Source of the DNA: Acidobacteriota bacterium
GTDB lineage: Bacteria; Acidobacteriota; Terriglobia; UBA7540
Direction: 5' to 3'
NCBI GenBank assembly: GCA_003225365.1
Contig: QHZN01000075.1
Coordinates: 1 to 62,164, forward strand
DNA length: 62,164 nt
Below are positions 38,575 to 47,810 of this stretch, one piece after another. Every line of letters begins with the position of its first letter. Within the stretch, counting starts at the first letter, position 1. Position numbers and translations under genes: made by a program. Below the pieces are notes generated by a model. It was not told where the DNA came from, searched no databases, and saw nothing but the letters and a program-made list of their open reading frames with translations.

Positions 38575-39645
38575 ATGAGAAAGAACCTGCGGCGATGGCT
38601 CGGGGTGGTCCTGATCGCCCTCGCCGTGGGGTTAATTGCTCTCAACCTCGGGCGGGGAGAGGAGTGGCGGAATTTTCATTGGGAGCAGCTCTGGCGCACT
38701 CTCGTAGGCGCCAACCCTGGCTATTTGACGGCAGCGATGGCGCTGGTTTACTCAAGTTACCTCATTCGCGCCTTTCGCTGGCGTTCGTTCCTTCACCCCA
38801 TCAAGCAGGGATCCCTCGGGATCGAGTTCGTCGGTCAAGTGGTAGGTTTCGGCGCGGTCTTCTTTCTGGGGCGGATCGGCGAATTTGTCCGTCCCGCTTA
38901 TATTGCGCGCAAAGAGGGGGTCCCGTTCACGGCGATGGCGGCGGTGTGGCTGCTGGAACGGATTTACGACTCCGTCTTCGTCATCCTGGTGTCCGCGATA
39001 GCGCTGTTTCTGGGACCGCTCGAGCCCGAGACCTCCGAGGCTCGCTCCGCTTTGGTGCGAATGCATTGGGTCGGTGGGGGCGTTTTGCTCGTGACGGTCA
39101 TCTTGGTCGGGCTTTTGCTCGTGTTTCGAATGCGCTCGGAGGCGTGGACGGCGCGCCTGCTCCGCGCCTTGGACTTTCTTCCCGGGCGGGCCCGGCATCA
39201 CTTCGAACACCTCTTGCGGTCCTTTGCCGTGGGCCTCGGCGTGCTGCGCAGTTGGCAGGACTTTCAGGCGAGCGCGGTATTGACAAGCGTCTTATGGTTC
39301 GTCAACGTCACCGTTTTCTGGCTGGTTTTTCACGCCCTCGGCGGAGACTTCAGCCATCTGACTTGGCTGGCGTCGGCGCTGGTGCTGTTCATGGCGGTGC
39401 TGGGAATGATGGCGCAAATCCCGGGCATCGGCGGGGGATTCCAGCTCCTGGCCATCCTGGCTCTAACGGGCTTCTTCAACGTCCCTCTTGAAGAGGCCAC
39501 GGGCGCTTCGCTCGCCCTCTGGGTGGTGAATTCTTTTCCGTGCATGGTGCTGGGGCTGGTGTTTTTGGCCCACGAGGGATTGTCGCTCAGAAAACTCAAG
39601 GCGTTGGCCGAGACTGAACGAGAAAGCGTGGTGGAGAAAACGTAA
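38575..39645 (+). CDS. Flippase-like membrane protein (UPF0104/AglD-type)
   Basis: 356-aa polytopic protein with about eight helices, like the membrane domain of lysylphosphatidylglycerol synthase and AglD. Family landmarks are FRWRSFL after helix 2, FFLGRIGEFVRPAYIARKEGVPF, and the late motif AQIPGIGGGFQLLAILAL. Proposed to move or bind lipid-linked substrates; the actual substrate is unknown. It starts 98 bases after the insertion sequence with nothing disrupted. Confidence 0.85.
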   Translation: MRKNLRRWLGVVLIALAVGLIALNLGRGEEWRNFHWEQLWRTLVGANPGYLTAAMALVYSSYLIRAFRWRSFLHPIKQGSLGIEFVGQVVGFGAVFFLGRIGEFVRPAYIARKEGVPFTAMAAVWLLERIYDSVFVILVSAIALFLGPLEPETSEARSALVRMHWVGGGVLLVTVILVGLLLVFRMRSEAWTARLLRALDFLPGRARHHFEHLLRSFAVGLGVLRSWQDFQASAVLTSVLWFVNVTVFWLVFHALGGDFSHLTWLASALVLFMAVLGMMAQIPGIGGGFQLLAILALTGFFNVPLEEATGASLALWVVNSFPCMVLGLVFLAHEGLSLRKLKALAETERESVVEKT

Positions 39646-39735
39646 CGCCAACTTTCCCCCTTGCGGCGAAGGATAGAGGTTGCCGGCGCGCCGTTCGACA
39701 AGATGTCTCTGGGTGGCGGCATTGCCTTGTGAAAT

Positions 39736-40197
39736 ATGAAATGTCCGTTTTGCGGGCACATCCAAGATAAGGTAGTTGACTCGAGGGAAGCAAAGATTGG
39801 CGATACCATCCGCCGTCGCCGGGAATGTGTCCAGTGCGGGCGGCGCTTCACCACCTACGAGCGCATCGATGAAATCCCATACATGGTGGTCAAGAAGGAC
39901 GGGCGCCGGGAAAAGTTCGACCGCCAGAAGCTCCTGGCCGGATTGCTCAAGGCCTGCGAGAAACGACCCGTGCCGATGGCCAAGCTGGAACAGATTGTCA
40001 ACGAAACCGAAACTCTCGTCGCGGAGTCGAAGGAGCGCGAGCGCTCGAGCCGGGAAGTAGGCGAGCTGGTGATGAACCACCTGAGGAAACTCGACAAGGT
40101 CGCCTACGTTCGGTTCGCGTCCGTTTACCTCGATTTCAAAGACGTCCGCGAATTCATGGACGAACTGAAGGAGTTGCTGAAATCGAAGGCGAAGTAG
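39736..40197 (+). CDS. nrdR: Ribonucleotide reductase repressor NrdR
   Basis: ATP/dATP-sensing repressor of ribonucleotide reductase genes. 153 aa with the N-terminal zinc ribbon (CPFCGH and CVQCGRRFTTYER) and an ATP-cone domain (MVVKKDGRREKFDRQKLLAG, VAYVRFASVYLDF). Full length. No nrd gene lies in the window; it stands alone with its own start and a weak ribosome site. Confidence 0.96.
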   Translation: MKCPFCGHIQDKVVDSREAKIGDTIRRRRECVQCGRRFTTYERIDEIPYMVVKKDGRREKFDRQKLLAGLLKACEKRPVPMAKLEQIVNETETLVAESKERERSSREVGELVMNHLRKLDKVAYVRFASVYLDFKDVREFMDELKELLKSKAK

Positions 40198-40230
40198 GGG
40201 CGGACAAGACGCGTCGCGGCCCGGAGAGGG

Positions 40231-41295
40231 TTACCTCGCCTGGTTCCAGACGAATGCCCCGAAGGTTCTAAAGGTTTGGAAGCCCAACCGCTCGTAAAGC
40301 CGGACCGCTGCGGAATTTGAGTCGGTGACAGTCAACGAAATCTCCCGAAAGCCCTGGCGCGAGCATTCGCCGAATCCCGCTGCCAACAAGTCGCTTCCCA
40401 GGCCCAGTCCTTGAAATTCCGGACCCACGGCCACTTGAGGGATGTGGGCGGTTTGAGGGCGCACGGCCGTGAGCGCGAGGACCCCGGCCAGCTTGCGCGT
40501 GGGCCGGTGGACGGCGACTCGGGACGCCCCTGGGAGCACCTCCCCGCAGCCGCGATGGTGGACGATGTTTTCGATGAGCCGTGCTGCGCCAGCTTCCGAG
40601 GCGTACTGGTCGTTGATGGTCGCATCGATGTGATGGCGGTAGGTGAAGTAAATCAGTTGCGCGGCCTGGCGGTCGTGATGGCGCTCCCAGGGCTCGATCA
40701 GGAAGTCCCCGCGTTCGAGGGGCACCCTCTCGAGCGCGGACTTCCCAGTCTCGTCGGAACAGGCCGGCGGGGCCGTCTCGCGCGCGGTTGCCGAATGGTC
40801 CCGAAGGCTGAGAATCATGAAGCGGCGGCGAAAGCCCGCGAATCCGTGGGCACGAAACGAGGGCTCAAGCGCTTCGAATGTGAAATGGGGGAGCTGCGTT
40901 TCCACGCGACGGATCCCGGGGGTGGCCAGAATCGTTTCGAGCGAGTGTTCGAGGAGCCGTTCGGCGGACGCCACTTGCGGGCACGAAGGCTCGAGGAAAA
41001 GGTTGCCAATCAAACCCTTTTCGCCCTCGTAGAAAAAAAAGCAATAGCCTAGGATGCGCCCGCCGTCGGCGAGCGCGAAGCCTGATAGGCGGTGCTCTTC
41101 GAGAACGTTCACGATCGTGACTTCGGAGGTCGAGTAGTCCCAGTGAAGCGCGGAGGCCCAAATCTGGCCCTCCTGGCGGAGAATGGGGAGAAAGTCGCGC
41201 CCATTGAATCGGCGGATGTCGATGATTTCCAGGGCCAAGCGATTGACTCGATCCTCCGCGCCGCCTCCCGGCTGGTCTCGATCAAAGGCAGGCAC
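40231..41295 (-). CDS. GNAT N-acetyltransferase
   Basis: 354 aa. The C-terminal half is a GNAT domain with acetyl-CoA-binding VAVGPEFQGLGLGSDLL (Q/RxxGxG/A type) and LTVTDSNSAAVRLYERLGF. The N-terminal ~170 residues (YSTSEVTIVNVLEEHRLSGF, GYCFFFYEGEKGLIGNLFLE) look like a second, degenerate GNAT fold, giving a tandem architecture. The substrate cannot be read. The family normally starts near IIDIRRFNGRDF, so the first ~22 residues may not be translated. Confidence 0.8.
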   Translation of the reverse strand: MPAFDRDQPGGGAEDRVNRLALEIIDIRRFNGRDFLPILRQEGQIWASALHWDYSTSEVTIVNVLEEHRLSGFALADGGRILGYCFFFYEGEKGLIGNLFLEPSCPQVASAERLLEHSLETILATPGIRRVETQLPHFTFEALEPSFRAHGFAGFRRRFMILSLRDHSATARETAPPACSDETGKSALERVPLERGDFLIEPWERHHDRQAAQLIYFTYRHHIDATINDQYASEAGAARLIENIVHHRGCGEVLPGASRVAVHRPTRKLAGVLALTAVRPQTAHIPQVAVGPEFQGLGLGSDLLAAGFGECSRQGFREISLTVTDSNSAAVRLYERLGFQTFRTFGAFVWNQAR

Positions 41296-41526
41296 CGTTC
41301 ACCGGAGATTCAGTGGCTCGGGACGGGTAAAGCCCGCAAGGGGGCCAAGTATAACCGAAATCCTAGCCCTTCTTGAAGCGCTGGGCGGGCGCAGCCACTT
41401 AGGTGGACGGCCCGACTTCGCGAACGATTACATCCCAAGACGGGAGCCGGTATGGTAACATCGCGTGGCTGGGGGCCAGAGGAAGTCCACGGCCTTGCCT
41501 GGAGGATTAAAACTTAAGGCATCTGC

Positions 41527-42477
41527 ATGGCACCTAGTCGAATCACGGGCAGGCCCGTCCCATCCGGCGGGACCACTTCTGCTCTGGTCAGGATTCTCGA
41601 AATCGCTGGTGTGCTCCTCGTTGTGTCGTTTGTTGTGTTGGCGGGGGCGGCCGCTTTCCTCACCTATCGGGTGACCACCGAGCACAACGACGTGGAAGAT
41701 GTGACGCCCGCATCGTTTCTACTCACCAGTACCGAGGACGTGTCCTTTACGACGCCGAACGGTGGCGAGCACAAGGGGTGGCTGCTGCGCGGGCTACGCG
41801 GCGCGCCGGTTATCTTAATCTGTCACGGCTACGGCACCAACCGTTCCGACGGCCTCTCGCTCGGCACGGTCCTTCAAGAAAACCATTTCAACGTCTATCT
41901 CTTCAACTTCCGAGGTTCGAAAAAGATGAGCTCCATGTCGGACCTGGGCCCGAGCTATATCGAAACCTTGAAGGCGGCGATCCAGAAAGTGACGTCGGTG
42001 GAAGGCGTCAATCCTCGGCGCGTTGGTTTGATGGGCCGCACGACGGGCGGTTACGCAGCGTTGGGAGCTGCCGAGCAGAGCCCCTTGGTCAAGGTTCTGG
42101 TGGTGGATTCCGTCTATGAAACGCCGGATCAGATGCTTGACTCCCAGATTTCCAGTTTGTTGGGTGGGGCTTCCTCAGGCTTTTTCCATGGTCTGGCTGA
42201 AGGGGAATTCCACCTTTTGGCTGCGAGCGCCCATCCTCCCAACATCCGCGCCGGGATCGCCGAACTCGGGGGCGTCCCCAAGCTCTTCATCGCCGGTCGC
42301 GATTCTCCTGATCTGATGGTGACGACCGAGTACCTCTACCAGCAAGCGCCGCAGCCCAAGCAGATGCTGATCCAGGAACACACCCAATTGATCTTCGCCA
42401 ACGAGTCAGAAAAGAGAGAGTACGAAAACGCGGTCCTCGATTTTTTCCTCCATAATCTGCCGCAGCGGGCGGACTGA
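41527..42477 (+). CDS. Membrane-anchored alpha/beta hydrolase with Thr at the nucleophile elbow
   Basis: 316 aa with one N-terminal membrane helix (about 24-50) and an alpha/beta hydrolase fold: oxyanion region LICHGYGTNRSDG, LFNFRGSKK, and a C-terminal histidine (EHTQLIF). The nucleophile elbow, normally GxSxG, reads GLMGRTTGGYAAL: the serine is replaced by threonine at about residue 171. It may be inactive or use Thr. It is upstream of the lipid A acyltransferase gene, a possible operon. Confidence 0.8.
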   Translation: MAPSRITGRPVPSGGTTSALVRILEIAGVLLVVSFVVLAGAAAFLTYRVTTEHNDVEDVTPASFLLTSTEDVSFTTPNGGEHKGWLLRGLRGAPVILICHGYGTNRSDGLSLGTVLQENHFNVYLFNFRGSKKMSSMSDLGPSYIETLKAAIQKVTSVEGVNPRRVGLMGRTTGGYAALGAAEQSPLVKVLVVDSVYETPDQMLDSQISSLLGGASSGFFHGLAEGEFHLLAASAHPPNIRAGIAELGGVPKLFIAGRDSPDLMVTTEYLYQQAPQPKQMLIQEHTQLIFANESEKREYENAVLDFFLHNLPQRAD

Positions 42478-42545
42478 GGAGCGGCTTCGAGGACCATCAC
42501 GGCCATGTGCGCGGAGTTTTCCGATAACGGCGGGGGTGGAGTGGA

Positions 42546-43529
42546 TTGACGCGTCCCGTGGCAGCCAGCCCTTTGAAACCGCAGGCAGCCGGTGCTGCTG
42601 CCGCTTCGGGCTCGGCCGCCGTGACGCTTCGCCAGCGAATGGAGTATTTCGGCGCACGCGCCCTGTTGGGGTTTCTCGGATGGGTTCCGCACCGGCTGGC
42701 GCGGGCGCTCGGCGCGGTCCTGGCGACAGGGTGTTATTTTCTCTGGCCGCGCCTCCGCCGCGTGGGGCTTTTCAACCTGCGCATGGCCTTCCCCGATTGG
42801 ACGGATCGCCAACGCCGGCGAACGCTGTTCCGCCTTTTCCAGCACTTCGGCCGGATGCTCGCCGATTTCGCTTTCTTTCCCCGGCTTAATCGCTCGAACA
42901 TCGACCGCCTGATCGTCTACGAAGGGTTCGAGCACTTTGAGCGCGCCCGTTCCGCGGGCAAGGGCGTGCTTTTCCTCACCGCGCATTTCGGCAACTGGGA
43001 ATTGAGCTCCTTTGCTCACGGCCTCTACGGTTATCCTTGCCATTTCGTTGTGCGGCAGCTCGACAACCCATTGATAGACGCGCTGGTCAACCGCTACCGC
43101 TCCCTGAGCGGCGGCCGGCCGATCGAGAAGCGCGATTTCGCGTTCCAGACTCTGCGGGCATTTCAATGTGGCGAGGCGGTGGGGATTCTGATGGACCAGA
43201 ATATGCTCGGGTCGGAGGGAATTTTTGTGGACTTCTTTGGTCGGTCCGCCTCGACCACGCCCGGGCCTGCACGCGTCGCAAGAAAGACCGGAGTGCCCAT
43301 TGTGCTTGGGCTGGTCATCTATGACCACAGGCTCGGCAAGTACCGCCTCCGCTTCGAGCCCGTCGAATGGATCCGGTCGGACGACCCGGATGATGAAATC
43401 CGCGCCAATACGCAAAATTTTACCCGCCTGATCGAAGAGGCCGTGCGCCGTTACCCCGACCACTGGCTCTGGGTCCACCGGCGCTGGAAGACTCGCCCGC
43501 CCGGCGAGCCCCCGCTCTATCCTCTTTGA
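42546..43529 (+). CDS. Lipid A biosynthesis acyltransferase (LpxL/HtrB family)
   Basis: Adds a secondary acyl chain to lipid A at the inner membrane. 327 aa with an N-terminal membrane anchor after a variable ~30-residue start, the catalytic HFGNWE (HxxxxE) at about residue 146, and the family regions GVLFLTAHFGNWE and MDQNMLGSEGIFVDFFGR. Ends WVHRRWKTRPPGEPPLYPL, typical. It starts at TTG 42546, 68 bases after the hydrolase, and lies next to lpxD, so lipid A is made in this organism. Confidence 0.9.
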   Translation: MTRPVAASPLKPQAAGAAAASGSAAVTLRQRMEYFGARALLGFLGWVPHRLARALGAVLATGCYFLWPRLRRVGLFNLRMAFPDWTDRQRRRTLFRLFQHFGRMLADFAFFPRLNRSNIDRLIVYEGFEHFERARSAGKGVLFLTAHFGNWELSSFAHGLYGYPCHFVVRQLDNPLIDALVNRYRSLSGGRPIEKRDFAFQTLRAFQCGEAVGILMDQNMLGSEGIFVDFFGRSASTTPGPARVARKTGVPIVLGLVIYDHRLGKYRLRFEPVEWIRSDDPDDEIRANTQNFTRLIEEAVRRYPDHWLWVHRRWKTRPPGEPPLYPL

Positions 43530-43577
43530 GCCTGGCGCATCCGCTTATCTCTACGATGAACATGCCGGAGGTGGATT

Positions 43578-44597
43578 ATGACCGTCGAGGAACTGGCCCG
43601 CCTTATAGGCGGTGAGTTGAGGGGAGAGGGGAAGCGCGAGCTCCGGGGCATCGCCGCTCTGGAGAGCGCGGGGCCTGAAGAGTTGGCGTACGCCGAGAGC
43701 CCGCGGGCTGGGGCGCGCGCCGCGGCTTCACGGGCCGGCGCGATTTTGGTCCCGCTCGGCGCGAGCGTTGTGGATAAGACCACGATCGCCGTCCCGCATC
43801 CTAAGCTCGGGTTTATCCGCGCGGCCGAAGCTTTGCGGCCTCCGGTGCGACGCGTCGAAGGGATCCATCCCACGGCCATCGTGTCGCCCGAGGCCGCCCT
43901 CGCCTCCGGTGTAAGCGTCGGCCCCTACGCGGTGATCGAACGCGGCGTGCGCGTGGGCGCGGGGTGCTCAGTTGGCGCCAGCGTGTTTCTCGGCGACGGC
44001 GTAGGGCTCGGCGGCGGTTGCGTCCTCCATCCGCGGGTGACGATTTACCCCGGCGTGAGTATCGGGAACCGCGTCATCATTCATTCCGGCGCGGTGCTAG
44101 GTTCGGACGGCTTTGGCTATGTCTTCGCCGAAGGCCGTCAGCAAAAGTTTCCGCAAGTTGGCAAACTGGTGGTCGGGGACGACGTAGAGATTGGCGCGAA
44201 CACCACCGTGGACCGCGGCTCGCTCGGGACCACCTCTATCGGAGAGGGGACCAAGATTGACAACCTCGTCCAAATCGCCCATAACGTGCGAATCGGCCGG
44301 CACGCCGTCATCGCCGCGCAGACGGGAATTTCGGGGAGCGTGGAAGTGGGCGACTACGTCGTGATGGGCGGCCAAGTGGGCATCGGCGACCACGCCTGCA
44401 TCGGCTCGCGGGCCGTGCTGGGCGGCGGCGCGGGCGTTCTGCCCGGGAAAATCGTCCGGCCTGGAACCACCGTTTGGGGGCGCCCCGCAAGGCCCCTCGA
44501 CGAATTCAAGCGGATGTACGCACAGCTCTCGCGCCTTCCGGCCCTGGCGGAAAAGGTCAAAGAATTGTCGAAAGGCGGCGGCCGGTCGCCTTCATGA
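43578..44597 (+). CDS. lpxD: UDP-3-O-acylglucosamine N-acyltransferase LpxD
   Basis: Third step of lipid A synthesis: adds the N-linked 3-hydroxyacyl chain to UDP-3-O-acyl-glucosamine. 339 aa with the N-terminal uridine-binding domain ([17 protein letters not shown]), then left-handed beta-helix hexapeptide repeats ([24 protein letters not shown]), the catalytic His region [16 protein letters not shown], and C-terminal helices ([15 protein letters not shown]). Normal length. SD ggagg precedes the ATG by 7 bases. Confidence 0.95.
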   Translation: MTVEELARLIGGELRGEGKRELRGIAALESAGPEELAYAESPRAGARAAASRAGAILVPLGASVVDKTTIAVPHPKLGFIRAAEALRPPVRRVEGIHPTAIVSPEAALASGVSVGPYAVIERGVRVGAGCSVGASVFLGDGVGLGGGCVLHPRVTIYPGVSIGNRVIIHSGAVLGSDGFGYVFAEGRQQKFPQVGKLVVGDDVEIGANTTVDRGSLGTTSIGEGTKIDNLVQIAHNVRIGRHAVIAAQTGISGSVEVGDYVVMGGQVGIGDHACIGSRAVLGGGAGVLPGKIVRPGTTVWGRPARPLDEFKRMYAQLSRLPALAEKVKELSKGGGRSPS

Positions 44598-44709
44598 CCC
44601 CTTTGTCTGAACGCGGACAGGTGACGCAACCCGCATCCCCCGAAAGGCATCTGCTTAACCGTTCGAAGGCTCCTGGGGTCAAGGGGGCTTTCGAGGCTGT
44701 TCTTTTCCG

Positions 44710-44738
44710 TTGATTCCCATTTTGGCGACCGGTACACT
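44710..44738 (+). promoter_or_regulatory. Sigma-70-type promoter of the metal-efflux locus
   Basis: TTGATT (44710-44715), a 17-base spacer, TACACT (44733-44738). Transcription would start at about 44745, right at the GTG 44743, so the mRNA would be leaderless or the downstream GTG 44773 would be used. Confidence 0.5.
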
Positions 44739-44742
44739 ATAG

Positions 44743-45123
44743 GTGACCATTCGAATTACAAGACTGGCAGAAGTGCGACACTTCCACAAGCCCCGGTTTT
44801 TGAAGCACGTAGCCATTCTGTTGCTCACGCTGCAGATGCAATTGCTGTGGGTGGCAGTGCTTCATTCCCACGAGCTTCCTGATGGAATTCCAGCGCCGCA
44901 AAGTGCGCTTCGTCAGACGCAGAACCCCGACTTGCCCGCGCCAGCCAAGAGCCACTACTGCGTGGTCTGCCAAATCGTCCGGCAGAGCGCTGTCCGGCCC
45001 GCCCTGGCGGCACCAGTGCCGCCATCGGTCGCGCTTACGCGCCTGGGGCTCGGCGCGTCTCCTGGACAGGTCAACTCCCAACTCCCCCCTTCCATCCGCG
45101 GACGCGCCCCACCGCTCGCCTGA
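44743..45123 (+). CDS. Small membrane-anchored HxH/CxxC protein (DUF2946-like), copy 1
   Basis: 126 aa with an N-terminal membrane helix (HVAILLLTLQMQLLWVAVL), an HSHE motif straight after it, then YCVVCQIVRQSA, and the C-terminal RGRAPPL. The order helix, His motif, CxxC, RAPP is that of DUF2946-type proteins, which often sit beside metal transport genes; metal binding is inferred. It starts at GTG 44743 or GTG 44773. A paralogue is at 51125. It leads the efflux operon: the outer-membrane factor begins 92 bases downstream. Confidence 0.75.
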   Translation: MTIRITRLAEVRHFHKPRFLKHVAILLLTLQMQLLWVAVLHSHELPDGIPAPQSALRQTQNPDLPAPAKSHYCVVCQIVRQSAVRPALAAPVPPSVALTRLGLGASPGQVNSQLPPSIRGRAPPLA

Positions 45124-45214
45124 CACGAAGGCCTCCTGAATATTGCTCGCGGCCGGTTTGCGGCTGCAGAGCCGGCTTTACATCAGCAAACTTCCAGGAG
45201 CGTGGGGGTAAATC

Positions 45215-46513
45215 ATGACGACGTTACATCGCCGATCGTTTGGGACCGTAATTTGGGGCCTCATCTGCTTGGGGATGGTGTGGATTTCAGGAACCTCTGC
45301 CGCCGGGCAGCAAGCGGGAACGACCGTGCGTATTGACCTCGATCAGGCCATTCAACTGGCGATTGAGCATAACCACGCCTTGAGGGCCACGCGGAGCCTG
45401 ATCCAGCAGAGTCAGGCCGAGGAGATCACGGCCGCAATCCGGCCCAACCCTGTGTTTGTCGTCGACGGTCAGCCGGGCCTGCCCATCATTCCCAGCCAGT
45501 TCAATTCCAATAACCTGAACACCGTCTCCGAATTCGATACGGGCGCAACCTTCACGTGGGAGCGCGGCCGTAAGCGGTCGGCGCGAATCCGCGCGGCGCG
45601 CGACCAGACGGTGGTCACTCGCTATCAAGTGGACGACGCCGAGCGGGGACTGGTTTATAACGTCAGCCAGCAATACATCCAAGTCTTGCTGGCCAAATCG
45701 AACCTGGACCTCGCTCGCGAAGACTTGAAAAGTTTTCAGCAGACCGTAGACTTGAGCGAAGAGCGCTACAAGGCAGGGGCCATCAGCGAAGGCGATTTGC
45801 TCAGAATCAAGCTCCAGTTGCTGCAATTCCAGACCGACGTTTCCTCGGCGGAGCTGGCCCTGGTTCAGGCCAAGGTGAGCCTGAGGCAGTTGCTTGGCTA
45901 CGAGTCCGTGCCCGCGGACTTCGACGTCATCGGCGACCTTGCCTTCGCCCCGCTCAAACTCAACAAGCAGGACGTTCAGATGCGCGCGCTCCAGCTCCGG
46001 CCTGACTATCTCGCCGCCGTCCAGGGCGTGACCCTCGCCCAAAGTCAATACCAACTGGCGAAAGCCAACGGCAAGCGGGATTTGGCTACTACCTTCCTTT
46101 ATTCGCACACGGCCGCCATAAGTACGACAAGTGTGGGAGTGAATATCGAGCTCCCATTTTGGGACCGCAACCAGGGCGAGATCGCGCGCACCCACTACGC
46201 CATCGGCCAGGCGGAGGAAAACCGCGCCGGGGCCGAAGACCAGGTGATGACGGACGTCTCGAACACCTACGAACAGGTCCAGACGAACCACCGGATCGTT
46301 CAGCTCTTTCAATCCGGCTATCTGAAGCAGTCCGCGGATTCGCGCGACATCAGCGAGTATGCCTACCAGCGTGGCGCGGCCAGCTTGCTCGATTACCTGG
46401 ACGCCGAACGCAGCTACCGGGCCACGCAGTTGGCGTATCGGCAGGCGCTTGCGAATTACATGCTTTCACTCGAACTTCTGCAGCAGGCTGTCGGAACGAG
46501 GGAATTGCCATGA
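45215..46513 (+). CDS. Outer-membrane efflux factor of a metal RND pump (CzcC/CusC type)
   Basis: TolC-like channel for tripartite export. 432 aa with a signal peptide (1-30), and the duplicated OEP domains: DLDQAIQLAIEHNHALRA at the start of the first, and long helices such as EEITAAIRPNPVFVVD and QYQLAKANGKRD. SD aggagcgtggggg precedes the ATG. It overlaps the fusion-protein gene by ATGA, so the pump genes are translationally coupled. Confidence 0.9.
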   Translation: MTTLHRRSFGTVIWGLICLGMVWISGTSAAGQQAGTTVRIDLDQAIQLAIEHNHALRATRSLIQQSQAEEITAAIRPNPVFVVDGQPGLPIIPSQFNSNNLNTVSEFDTGATFTWERGRKRSARIRAARDQTVVTRYQVDDAERGLVYNVSQQYIQVLLAKSNLDLAREDLKSFQQTVDLSEERYKAGAISEGDLLRIKLQLLQFQTDVSSAELALVQAKVSLRQLLGYESVPADFDVIGDLAFAPLKLNKQDVQMRALQLRPDYLAAVQGVTLAQSQYQLAKANGKRDLATTFLYSHTAAISTTSVGVNIELPFWDRNQGEIARTHYAIGQAEENRAGAEDQVMTDVSNTYEQVQTNHRIVQLFQSGYLKQSADSRDISEYAYQRGAASLLDYLDAERSYRATQLAYRQALANYMLSLELLQQAVGTRELP

Positions 46514-47715
46514 AAAACTATAACCATCGAATCGGCGGTTGCGGAAAGGCTCGGTTGGCTGCGGCAGGCGCGCTCGCGGCCGTCGGGATGGGTCTAGTCG
46601 TCTCGGCGGGGTGCCAGAGGGACGCCTCGAACGCCAACTCGACGGCGTCGAGTTACGGCGCCAATCCGACGGGGTCCACCAAAGCGCAACTGTTCACGCT
46701 TCCAACCGAGCAGATGTCGCACGTCGCGGTTGTCGCGGTCGAAAAGGTTCGCTTCCCCCGCACCCTACGGGTGACGGGCGCGGTCGCATACAACAGCTTT
46801 GAGACAACCCCGGTCATCACGCAACTCGGCGGGCCCGTTGTGCGCATCCTTGCCTCCCCCGGCCAGCTCATGCGCAAAGGCCAGCCGATGCTCTACGTCA
46901 GCAGCCCGGATTACGCCCAGTTGCGCTCGAGCTATCTCAAGGCCCGCGACGCCCACCAGTTGGCCGACAAGAACTACGTGCGCGCCGCGGACCTTTACCA
47001 GCATCACGCCATCGCCCAGGCCGACCTGCAGCAGGCGGAATCCTCACGCGCCCAAAGCCAGGCGGACTTGCAGGCGGCCGAGCAGGCGCTCCGCGTGCTG
47101 GGAATTGCGGACTTGGGTCGCTTGGCGGAAGACCCGGGGACACCGGAGATACCGGTCCTCGCGCCCATCGGCGGCGAAGTCGTCGAACGCCTGGTGGCGC
47201 CCGGTCAGGTTATTCAGGCCGGCCAGACCCAGGTCTTCACGATCTCGGACATGAGCACGGTCTGGGTCCTGGCGAACGTGTACGAGCGCGACGTCGGTTC
47301 CGTCCGCGTCGGCGACCCTGTCGCCATCCATTCGGACGCTTACCCGGAAACCTTCCGGGGCCGCATTTCCTACGTCGCCTCGGCGCTCGACCCGGCGACC
47401 CGCACCCTCCAAGTGCGCATCGTGACCGCGAACCCCGGAAGGAAACTGAAGAAGGACATGTACGTTTCGGCCCTCGTCCAGGCCGGGGTCATTGAGGCCG
47501 CGCTGGCTGTGCCCGACTCGGCAATTTTGCGGAACTCTGAGAACCTGCCTTTCGTGTATGTTGCCCAAGGCGCGAACCAATTCGCCCAGCGGCTCGTTCA
47601 CATGGGCGAAAGTCAGAGCGGGAAGACGCAAATTGTGGACGGACTCGAGGCGGGCGAGCGCGTGGTCGCTGACGGAAGCCTGTTTTTGCAGTTCGCGAAT
47701 TCGTTCCAACGATAG
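46510..47715 (+). CDS. Membrane-fusion lipoprotein of a metal RND pump (CzcB/CusB type)
   Basis: Links pump and outer-membrane channel in the periplasm. 401 aa from ATG 46510, with a lipobox LVVSAGC at about residues 35-41, an N-terminal barrel (LRVTGAVAYNSFETTPVITQ), a coiled-coil hairpin (SSRAQSQADLQAAEQAL), and the lipoyl/barrel halves LAPIGGEVVERLVAPGQVIQ and VWVLANVYERDVGSVRVGD. No His/Met-rich N-terminal metal site is visible. The stop TAG touches the word repeat at 47715-47800. Confidence 0.9.
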   Translation: MKNYNHRIGGCGKARLAAAGALAAVGMGLVVSAGCQRDASNANSTASSYGANPTGSTKAQLFTLPTEQMSHVAVVAVEKVRFPRTLRVTGAVAYNSFETTPVITQLGGPVVRILASPGQLMRKGQPMLYVSSPDYAQLRSSYLKARDAHQLADKNYVRAADLYQHHAIAQADLQQAESSRAQSQADLQAAEQALRVLGIADLGRLAEDPGTPEIPVLAPIGGEVVERLVAPGQVIQAGQTQVFTISDMSTVWVLANVYERDVGSVRVGDPVAIHSDAYPETFRGRISYVASALDPATRTLQVRIVTANPGRKLKKDMYVSALVQAGVIEAALAVPDSAILRNSENLPFVYVAQGANQFAQRLVHMGESQSGKTQIVDGLEAGERVVADGSLFLQFANSFQR

Positions 47716-47800
47716 CTGTCAGCTTTCAGCTATCAGCCCTCAGCCAAACTGCATTGACTGAGAACTGACTGCCGAAGGCTGAACGCTGAGGGCTGACAGC
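47715..47800. repeat. TCAGC word-repeat hairpin before czcA
   Basis: GCTGTCAGC (47715-47723) and GCTGACAGC (47792-47800) are complementary ends of a unit built from TCAGC words (tcagctttcagctatcagccctcagcc) with their complement on the right. It ends 10 bases before the czcA ATG and leaves no Shine-Dalgarno. Confidence 0.7.
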
Positions 47801-47810
47801 CTTTCATTCC

